Source: Bacteroidales bacterium
Lineage (GTDB): Bacteria; Bacteroidota; Bacteroidia; Bacteroidales; B18-G4
Length of the DNA stretch: 7,856 bases
Direction of reading: 5' to 3'
Assembly: GCA_023145125.1 (NCBI GenBank)
Contig: JAGLEK010000482.1
Coordinates: 1-7,856 of the forward strand
Made by a program: the position numbers and the translations under genes. The notes beneath the pieces were generated by a model. The model did not search any database. It worked only from the letters and a program-made list of their open reading frames with translations, and was not told where the DNA came from. Shown in pieces: positions 1 to 5,339 of this stretch (positions are counted from its first letter, which is position 1; the number at the start of each line of letters is the position of its first letter).

Positions 1-18
1 AGTACTTGAAGTACTTGA
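1..18. repeat. 9-bp direct tandem repeat, two copies
   Basis: The unit AGTACTTGA occurs twice without a gap at the very start of the window and begins a third time (AGTT) before diverging. The array may continue upstream of the window. The junction makes a small palindrome (AAGTACTT, 9-16). No function can be assigned. It belongs to the repeat-rich spacer ahead of the symporter gene. Confidence 0.6.
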
Positions 19-30
19 AGTTACCGCCTA

Positions 31-85
31 CTTCGTGCACCGTCCGCGTGTCGCCGTAGCTTTAGCGGAGGCACAAGCTTTAGCG
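31..85. repeat. G+C-rich intergenic repeat segment with foldable stem and duplicated AGCTTTAGCG
   Basis: The decamer AGCTTTAGCG is present twice (58-67 and 76-85). Bases 31-47 can pair with 65-77 to give about 13 base pairs (CTT, GTG, CC and TCCGC against GCGGA, GG, CAC and AAG), interrupted by short bulges all on the 5' side, with a 17-base loop. The segment is more G+C-rich than the neighbouring spacer. I see no start codon with a convincing reading frame. It could be a remnant of a dispersed palindromic repeat family or the end of an upstream transcript; neither can be settled from this sequence. Confidence 0.4.
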
Positions 86-96
86 TAAGTGTACTG

Positions 97-138
97 CCCA
101 ATGCCCAACACCTAACGCCCAACGCCTTCAACCTCAGG
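97..138. repeat. Degenerate 7-bp-period tandem array (CCCAACG-type)
   Basis: Six consecutive heptamers can be read in register: CCCAATG, CCCAACA, CCTAACG, CCCAACG, CCTTCAA and CCTCAGG. The first four differ by one to three bases; the last two decay but keep CC at their start. The array abuts the leader stem-loop of the symporter gene. Its 7-base period is shared with two other arrays in this window (5284-5318 and 7814-7856), although the unit sequence differs. It is not a CRISPR, because there are no spacers. Confidence 0.7.
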
Positions 139-181
139 TTTGGAAATTTATTGTAAATTCGGCTACAATAAACAACCTGAG
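133..181 (+). promoter_or_regulatory. Two-part stem-loop / dyad in the leader of the symporter gene
   Basis: CTCAGGTT (133-140) is perfectly complementary to AACCTGAG (174-181). Inside it, TTTATTGTA (147-155) is perfectly complementary to TACAATAAA (164-172), with an 8-base loop AATTCGGC. The two stems stack, with 6 unpaired bases on the left and 1 on the right. The structure ends 8 bases before the ATG at 190, so as RNA it could mask the start region, and as DNA it could be an operator. TTGGAA (140-145) and TACAAT (164-169), 18 bases apart, resemble a sigma70-like promoter, but Bacteroidota normally use a different -7 element. A role in regulation is inference; the base pairing is seen directly. 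Confidence 0.55.
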
Positions 182-189
182 CGAACAAG

Positions 190-1833
190 ATGAACAGCAG
201 CTTTACTACTATTGACTATATCATTTTCGGGCTTTATGCGCTCGTGATCCTTTCGGTTGGGCTATGGGTTTCCAGGGGGAAAAAGGGTGTAAAAAAAACT
301 GCACAGGATTACTTTCTTGCAAATAAATCACTGCCATGGTGGGCTGTTGGGGCTTCCTTGATCGCAGCGAATATCTCTGCGGAGCAGATGATAGGCATGT
401 CAGGCTCAGGCATGGCCATCGGGCTGTCGATAGCTACCTATGAGTGGATGGCAGCGTTAACACTCATCATTGTTGGTAAATACTTCCTTCCGATATTCAT
501 CGAGAAAGGCCTGTACACCATTCCTGAATTCATTGAGAAGCGCTTCAGCACCAATCTCAAGACCATCCTTGCCGTATTCTGGATAGCGCTGTTTATCTTC
601 GTAAACCTTACTTCTGTGCTTTTCCTCGGTGGAAAAGCCATAGACACTATACTTGGCCAGGGAGACGGAAGCATGATATTCCCTGCCATTGTTGCCCTTG
701 CCTTATTCGCTGCCGCGTACTCACTTTACGGCGGCCTGGCAGCCGTTGCCTGGACCGATGTAATACAGGTTACCCTGCTGGTCATCGGGGGGATGATCAC
801 TACCGTGATCGCACTTGATCATGTGACCCCTGACGGCGGAATATTCAACGGTATCAGCCATGTATACGAAACTGCCGGGGATAAATTTCATATGATATTA
901 AAAAGAGGAAATCCTGAGTTCATGAACCTGCCCGGCATCGGCGTTTTGATAGGTGGCATGTGGATCGCCAACCTGTATTACTGGGGCTTCAACCAGTATA
1001 TCATCCAGCGTACCCTTGCAGCCAAAAGCCTGAAGGAAGCGCAGAAAGGGATCGTATTTGCTGCATTCCTGAAACTGATAATCCCCCTTTTCGTTGTGGT
1101 CCCGGGCATCATCGCCTATGTGATGTTTACCGACCCCCAGGGCACAGCTGTGATCGATGGTGTGCAGGATGCATTTCTGAAATCAGACGGGAGCATGAAC
1201 TACGATAAAGCCTACCCATGGCTGATCAGTACCTTCATCCCTTCAGGCCTCAAGGGCCTGGTGGTTGCCGCCCTGGCAGCAGCCATTGTATCTTCACTGG
1301 CCAGCATGGTAAACTCCACCTCCACCATCTTCACCATGGATATTTACAAACCATACCTGGCAAAGAAAAACGGGAAGAACAGGGATGTAATGGTTGGACG
1401 TATAGCGGCCGGATCAGCGCTTCTAATTGCAATATTTGTGGCTCCCGCCCTGGGAAATATCGAGCAGGCATTTCAATATATCCAGGAGTATACTGGTGTA
1501 GTGAGCCCGGGCATCCTGGCCGTATTCATGATGGGGCTGTTTTATAAAAAAGCGAACAATAAAGGGGCCATTGTTGGTGTAATGTCTTCTATTCCTGTGG
1601 CGCTGGCCTTAAAGACCCCTTCACTTGAGCTGCCCTGGATGGACCAGATGTTGTATACCTTCCTTATCACCATGGTTGTTATCGTCTTTGTAAGCCTCTC
1701 AACAAACAAGCTGCATGACGATCCTAAAGCGATCAATGTAACCAGCGATACTTTTAAAACCGGCAAGGCATTTAATGTTGCTGCCTATGCGATCTGCATA
1801 ATACTTGTGGTTCTGTATACAGTCTTTTGGTAA
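190..1833 (+). CDS. Sodium/sugar symporter, SSS family, vSGLT-like (probable Na+/galactose or glucose transporter)
   Basis: An inner-membrane secondary transporter of 547 residues that would import a hexose with Na+. Length and sequence closely follow Vibrio vSGLT (about 543 residues, 14 membrane helices). Landmarks visible include DYFLANKSLPWW (40-51), ISAEQ (62-66), YEWMA (84-88), NLYYWGFNQYIIQR (261-274), FLKLIIP (293-299), IVSSLAS (366-372) and QYIQEYTG (429-436). By recall of vSGLT, E85, N261, K295 and Q432 match sugar-contact residues, Q66 matches Gln69, Y264 matches the gating Tyr263, and S368/S369 match the Na+-site serines. The equivalent of pocket Ser91 appears to be A88. The ATG start is supported by the N-terminal alignment; no Shine-Dalgarno is seen. 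Translation ends in three in-frame stops (TAA TAA TAG). The next gene starts 14 bases later, suggesting an operon. Family assignment is secure; the exact sugar is inferred. Confidence 0.93.
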   Translation: MNSSFTTIDYIIFGLYALVILSVGLWVSRGKKGVKKTAQDYFLANKSLPWWAVGASLIAANISAEQMIGMSGSGMAIGLSIATYEWMAALTLIIVGKYFLPIFIEKGLYTIPEFIEKRFSTNLKTILAVFWIALFIFVNLTSVLFLGGKAIDTILGQGDGSMIFPAIVALALFAAAYSLYGGLAAVAWTDVIQVTLLVIGGMITTVIALDHVTPDGGIFNGISHVYETAGDKFHMILKRGNPEFMNLPGIGVLIGGMWIANLYYWGFNQYIIQRTLAAKSLKEAQKGIVFAAFLKLIIPLFVVVPGIIAYVMFTDPQGTAVIDGVQDAFLKSDGSMNYDKAYPWLISTFIPSGLKGLVVAALAAAIVSSLASMVNSTSTIFTMDIYKPYLAKKNGKNRDVMVGRIAAGSALLIAIFVAPALGNIEQAFQYIQEYTGVVSPGILAVFMMGLFYKKANNKGAIVGVMSSIPVALALKTPSLELPWMDQMLYTFLITMVVIVFVSLSTNKLHDDPKAINVTSDTFKTGKAFNVAAYAICIILVVLYTVFW

Positions 1834-1847
1834 TAATAGATTCCAAT

Positions 1848-3152
1848 ATGACCCGTATAAAGTTTAGTAAAATAACTCTGTTCGTTCTACTTCAACTTCT
1901 TATTGTTGACGGCACAACTTGCTATAGTCAGGTGAATGAGACAGATAAGAAGCAAAGAAAGGAAGAGAACTGTGAGCAACAGGATTTCAGGGACCTTTTT
2001 GGTAAAAAAGATAAGCCTGCGAAGCCACCCAGAAAAACCATGCTCCTTGTGCTCCCGAATGTGAGCTCTAACCCGGCCAATGGTTTCTTGCTGGGTGTTG
2101 GTGGATCTGCAGGTTGGTTCTGGGGCCCACGTGAAACCACCAGGGTTTCAGTCATTGGCTTCTCAGCTGCAGTGACAACAAAAAAACAATTTCTGGCTTT
2201 TGCAAAATCGAATGTCTACACTACTGATGACAGGTTCTATTTACAGGGCGATTGGCGTTTCTATATCTACAAAGCCCCCACATGGGGACTGGGAACAAAT
2301 GCCCCGGATACTGTGGACGTACCAAGCCAATTGTCGTGGCAGGGAGCCGATCTGGAAGAAACGGATGGGGCATACCCCATGAATTACGACTACATCAAGT
2401 TTCATGAGATCATAAATTATAAGGTCAAAAAATACCTCTATGCCGGCGTGGGCTACCACCTCGATCTATATACCAATATAAAAGATAATTTGCTTGAGCT
2501 GGATAGCCTCCCAAAGCAATTAACACCGCATTATTTATATTCGAAGCTGTATGATTTTAATCCGGAAAAATACACACTCTCCGGAATCAGCTTGAATCTT
2601 GCCTATGATTCCCGCGATAATTTAATGAACCCCTATAAGGGTTATTACGCCAATATCAATTACCGCTATAATCCTACCTTCCTCGGAAGTGACCAGAATT
2701 CATCATCCCTCTGGCTCGAATTCAGGACTTATGTAGGCTTATCAAAAAAAACACCACGGCATCTGGTAGCCTTCTGGGTTTACGGAAATTTCCTGATTAC
2801 GGGTAACCAACCATACTTAACCTTAATGGGCCTGGGTGAAGACCAGAAAGGCCGCTCAGGCAGAGCGTATGTTGCCGGGCGTTTTCGTGGCGAAGACCTG
2901 GTATATGGGGAAGTGGAGTACCGGTTTCCAATCACACAATGCAGCAAAATGCTTGGGGGTGTCCTCTTCTTAAATGTAACAACCGCATCAAACAGGACTA
3001 CTAATGTCCCATTGTTCGCCTATCTCCGACCCGGAGCGGGCTTCGGCTTCCGCTTTATGATCAACAAGCACTTCCGGACAAACATCAACTTTGATATTGG
3101 TTTTGGGCACAGGTCGAAGGGGTTTTATTTTTCCGGCACAGAAACATTTTAA
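1848..3152 (+). CDS. POTRA-less Omp85/BamA-superfamily outer-membrane barrel protein
   Basis: A protein of 434 residues from the ATG at 1848. A hydrophobic signal segment (about 5-28) ends near C-Y-S-Q and is followed by a charged, Lys-rich stretch up to about residue 63. The rest is beta-rich and fits a 16-strand surface-antigen (Bac_surface_Ag, D15) barrel. The hallmark DSRDNLMNPYKGYY (254-267) is present, and GRFRGED (344-350) is a plausible form of the Omp85 lid-loop RGF motif. The last residue is Phe, as is usual for barrel insertion signals. There is no room for POTRA repeats, unlike BamA or TamA, so this is not the essential assembly pore; related short Omp85 proteins have unknown jobs. 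A TTG at 1827 would add seven residues and overlap the symporter gene, but the ATG gives a more normal signal peptide. It is probably cotranscribed with the symporter. Confidence 0.85.
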   Translation: MTRIKFSKITLFVLLQLLIVDGTTCYSQVNETDKKQRKEENCEQQDFRDLFGKKDKPAKPPRKTMLLVLPNVSSNPANGFLLGVGGSAGWFWGPRETTRVSVIGFSAAVTTKKQFLAFAKSNVYTTDDRFYLQGDWRFYIYKAPTWGLGTNAPDTVDVPSQLSWQGADLEETDGAYPMNYDYIKFHEIINYKVKKYLYAGVGYHLDLYTNIKDNLLELDSLPKQLTPHYLYSKLYDFNPEKYTLSGISLNLAYDSRDNLMNPYKGYYANINYRYNPTFLGSDQNSSSLWLEFRTYVGLSKKTPRHLVAFWVYGNFLITGNQPYLTLMGLGEDQKGRSGRAYVAGRFRGEDLVYGEVEYRFPITQCSKMLGGVLFLNVTTASNRTTNVPLFAYLRPGAGFGFRFMINKHFRTNINFDIGFGHRSKGFYFSGTETF

Positions 3153-3154
3153 AC

Positions 3155-3239
3155 AATTTGGTTATTGAGTTGTTACTTTGCTAATATTATTTAACTAACG
3201 AATTGGCTGATTAATATTTCAGCAAATTTTAACCAAATT
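3155..3239. promoter_or_regulatory. Nested inverted repeats in the spacer before the small barrel gene
   Basis: AATTTGGTTA (3155-3164), just after the Omp85 stop, is an exact reverse complement of TAACCAAATT (3230-3239), just before the next start. Inside lies a second dyad, GCTGA-8 bases-TCAGC (3206-3223), extended by two more pairs after one mismatch. The spacer is strongly AT-rich. There is no T-tract positioned as in an intrinsic terminator, so an operator or a folded leader is more likely, but the function is unknown. Confidence 0.35.
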
Positions 3240-3247
3240 ATTTAATT

Positions 3248-3703
3248 TTGAAAAAAACTACTTTACTTCTTATTATGTTACTTTTTGCAGGCGGTATTTT
3301 TGCCCAGAAAGGTGGTGTTGCCCCCCTTGCAAAAGGTGAAAAACAATTAAACTTCGGAACAGGTTTCAGCGGAAATGGGATACCGGTTTATGTATCCATG
3401 GATTTTGCAATTCACAAAGATATTACCCTGACACCTGAGGTTCATGTGAAGTTTGATGATAAGATAAAAGGCGGCATACTGTTTAAGGCAGATTACCATT
3501 GGAATTACCTTATCGGAATTCCAAACAACTGGGACTTTTACGCAGGTGCACGGGCCGGATTTGATTTCGGTGATGATTTCACACCCGACATCGGCATCCA
3601 GGTGGGTGGCCGCTGGTACTGGAGTCCCAAATGGGGCATGAACCTTGAACTTGCCGGTGGTACCGGCTTTGGCACCACATTTGGCCTCAGCATGAAGCTG
3701 TAG
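3248..3703 (+). CDS. Small secreted outer-membrane beta-barrel-like protein (hypothetical)
   Basis: A 151-residue protein beginning at TTG. That start is chosen because it supplies the Lys-Lys of a classic signal peptide (residues 1-19, cleavage before Gln20, ending G-I-F-A); the next Met at residue 10 would destroy it. The mature part is rich in Gly and aromatics in alternating patterns. About eight amphipathic strands can be placed: roughly 33-40, 45-55, 59-69, 74-86, 93-105, 113-124, 129-137 and 141-150. This fits a small 8-strand barrel of the OmpA/OmpW/opacity-protein type. The polar turns N-N-W-D, G-D-D and S-P-K-W-G are typical of such barrels. I do not recognise a specific family and assign no substrate. 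It is separated from the Omp85 gene by 95 bases and followed by a strong terminator, so it is likely its own transcription unit or the last gene of the upstream one. Confidence 0.75.
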   Translation: MKKTTLLLIMLLFAGGIFAQKGGVAPLAKGEKQLNFGTGFSGNGIPVYVSMDFAIHKDITLTPEVHVKFDDKIKGGILFKADYHWNYLIGIPNNWDFYAGARAGFDFGDDFTPDIGIQVGGRWYWSPKWGMNLELAGGTGFGTTFGLSMKL

Positions 3704-3741
3704 GAGCCACAAAAAAACATTTATTGACAGAAATAGAGATC

Positions 3742-3780
3742 AATGCCCCGGTGAATAAAATCCGGGGCATTTTTATTTAT
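3742..3780 (+). terminator. Rho-independent terminator after the small barrel gene
   Basis: A perfect 10-bp stem pairs AATGCCCCGG (3742-3751) with CCGGGGCATT (3762-3771), enclosing a 10-base AT-rich loop. The stem is followed directly by a T-rich tract (TTTTATTTAT). It lies 38 bases past the stop codon at 3703 and should separate the small barrel gene from the sulfatase. This is the only strong intrinsic terminator seen in the window. Confidence 0.9.
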
Positions 3781-3826
3781 AATAAGAAATACACTGATTG
3801 AAATATTTTAATTTAATTTTTCTCTT

Positions 3827-3834
3827 TAATTTTG
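3827..3834 (+). promoter_or_regulatory. TAnnTTTG-type Bacteroidota -7 element just before the sulfatase start
   Basis: TAATTTTG matches the TAnnTTTG consensus used by the Bacteroidota primary sigma factor. It ends only 4 bases before the ATG at 3839, so transcription from it would begin about at the start codon and give a leaderless or nearly leaderless mRNA. No good -33 TTG is seen at the usual 17-23 base spacing; the nearest TTG, at 3798-3800, is 26 bases away. Because AT-rich spacers produce this octamer by chance, the call is tentative. Confidence 0.35.
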
Positions 3835-3838
3835 GTGG

Positions 3839-5275
3839 ATGTCAAAGCCTTCCATACTTCAAATTTTCCTTATTGCATGCGTAATTTTTCTTTCCGGTTG
3901 CGGTGATATCCAAAACAAAAAGCCAAACTTTGTTTTCATCCTGGTAGACGACCTCGGCTGGACCGACCTGGCCTGTTATGGCAGTGATTTCCATGAAACG
4001 CCTAACATCGACAGACTGGCATCAGAGAGCATGCTATTTACCAATGCTTACGCTGCCTGCCCGGTCTGTTCACCCACCAGGGCAGCCATCATGACCGGGA
4101 AATATCCCTCCAGAGTGAATATTACAGATTGGATACCGGGAGATGACCCTAAGAACAGGGAATTAACGGGGACCATAGACCAAAATGAGCTTACTCTTGA
4201 AGAGATAACCCTGGCTGAAGCACTGAAGCAAAACGGATATAAGACATTCTTTGCAGGGAAATGGCATCTGGGTGATGAAGGTTTCTTTCCGGAGGATCAG
4301 GGTTTTGATGTCAATATTGGTGGGCATCATCGGGGATCCCCACCGGGAGGATATTATACTCCTTATAAAAACCCGAAACTCAGCGATGGCCCCGATGGGG
4401 AATATCTTACTGACAGGCTTACAGATGAATCTATCAGATTTATGAAAGAAAATAAAGACCGGCCTTTTTTACTTTATTTATCATTCTATACAGTTCATAC
4501 CCCCATACAGGCGAACAATGAATATGCAGGCCACTATCGGGAAAAGCTCCATGAATTAGGAGAACCTGATGTGGAACGGATGCCGGAACATATGGCGTTT
4601 ACCACGCAACAGCAGCTAAATGCCGATTACGCTTCCATGGTGCATGCCCTGGATGTAAACATAGGCCGCTTGCTTGGCACAATTGAGGATCTCGGTATTT
4701 CTGATAATACCGTAATCATCTTTACTTCTGATAACGGGGGGCTCTCTACGATAACCAACCCAAACTGGACGGCCCCCACCTCCGTGAAGCCATTAAGGGC
4801 CGGCAAAGGATGGTGTTATGAAGGAGGCATCAGGGTACCTTTGATAATTAAAACGCCGGAAATGAATATGTCGACAGTCTGTGATAAGCCGGTCATCAGC
4901 ATGGACTTCTACCCTACCATCCTCGAACTTGCCGGTATTGTACCAATGCCGGATCAACACATGGATGGAGCAAATTTATCGCCACTACTGCATGGCACCA
5001 AAGAATTTGAAAGAGAAGATATATTCTGGCACTACCCGCATTATCATTCCAGCGGCTGGACACCCGGAGCAGCCATCAGATCCGGCAAATGGAAACTCAT
5101 CGAATTTTATGAACTCAATAAAACGGAATTATATGACCTTGAAAACGATCCGGGTGAGAATAATGATCTGGCTGAGGTTTATCCTGAAAAAGTTAAAGAG
5201 ATCCATGAGAAACTATCCTTACTTCAAAAAAATACAGGAGCCCTTTTCCCTACCCGGAACCCAAATAACCAATAA
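3839..5275 (+). CDS. Type I sulfatase (formylglycine-dependent), lipoprotein, periplasmic-side
   Basis: An arylsulfatase-superfamily enzyme of 478 residues that hydrolyses sulfate esters, probably on a sulfated glycan. The signal peptide ends in lipobox L-S-G-C (18-21), so it is lipid-anchored. The catalytic Cys77 lies in CSPTRAAIMTG (77-87), the C-x-P-x-R signal for conversion to formylglycine by a separate maturase not found here. Metal ligands appear at D37, D38, D298 and N299. Active-site K141 and H143 sit in GYKTFFAGKWHLG (133-145), the second sulfatase signature; H220 and K323 also fit. The C-terminal subdomain carries SGKWKLI (415-421) and LYDLENDPGE (431-440), typical of the family. 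The AGKGWCYEGGIRVP segment (321-334) recalls sulfatases acting on marine galactans (possibly S1_16), but that is weak inference. It stands alone between a terminator and an array-containing spacer, with no SusC/SusD or glycosidase nearby. Confidence 0.95.
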   Translation: MSKPSILQIFLIACVIFLSGCGDIQNKKPNFVFILVDDLGWTDLACYGSDFHETPNIDRLASESMLFTNAYAACPVCSPTRAAIMTGKYPSRVNITDWIPGDDPKNRELTGTIDQNELTLEEITLAEALKQNGYKTFFAGKWHLGDEGFFPEDQGFDVNIGGHHRGSPPGGYYTPYKNPKLSDGPDGEYLTDRLTDESIRFMKENKDRPFLLYLSFYTVHTPIQANNEYAGHYREKLHELGEPDVERMPEHMAFTTQQQLNADYASMVHALDVNIGRLLGTIEDLGISDNTVIIFTSDNGGLSTITNPNWTAPTSVKPLRAGKGWCYEGGIRVPLIIKTPEMNMSTVCDKPVISMDFYPTILELAGIVPMPDQHMDGANLSPLLHGTKEFEREDIFWHYPHYHSSGWTPGAAIRSGKWKLIEFYELNKTELYDLENDPGENNDLAEVYPEKVKEIHEKLSLLQKNTGALFPTRNPNNQ

Positions 5276-5283
5276 CATGAAAT

Positions 5284-5318
5284 AATTCAAAACTCAAAAC
5301 CCAAAACTCAAAACTGAT
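5284..5318. repeat. 7-bp-period tandem array (AACTCAA-type) between sulfatase and channel genes
   Basis: Five heptamers follow one another in register: AATTCAA, AACTCAA, AACCCAA, AACTCAA and AACTGAT, the outer two diverging. The array starts 8 bases after the sulfatase stop and ends 21 bases before the channel start, filling half of a 64-base spacer. The AACCCAA copy shares its CCCAA core with the array at 97-138, and the ACTC core of the main unit is shared with the complement of the array at 7814-7856. No terminator-like hairpin is seen in this spacer. Confidence 0.75.
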
Positions 5319-5339
5319 TTTCTTATCTTTATCCTGATT

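Noticed and set aside
1827..1847. TTG start giving a seven-residue longer Omp85 protein overlapping the symporter gene
   Set aside because: The extension adds acidic and polar residues ahead of an already complete signal peptide. The ATG at 1848 begins with a basic residue followed by the hydrophobic core.
1848..3152. BamA or TamA assignment for the Omp85 protein
   Set aside because: At 434 residues with a signal peptide and short linker, there is no room for POTRA repeats. Only the barrel is present.
3347..3712. Minus-strand open frame of 121 codons over the small barrel gene
   Set aside because: The plus-strand frame has a clear signal peptide and barrel pattern. The antisense product has no recognisable features.
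190..5275. Polysaccharide utilisation locus
   Set aside because: A sulfatase and a sugar symporter alone are insufficient. No SusC, SusD, glycoside hydrolase or hybrid two-component regulator is present, and a strong terminator separates the two genes.
5284..5318. Possible CRISPR-like array
   Set aside because: Units are contiguous 7-mers with no spacers and no cas genes in the window; the same applies to the arrays at 97-138 and 7814-7856.
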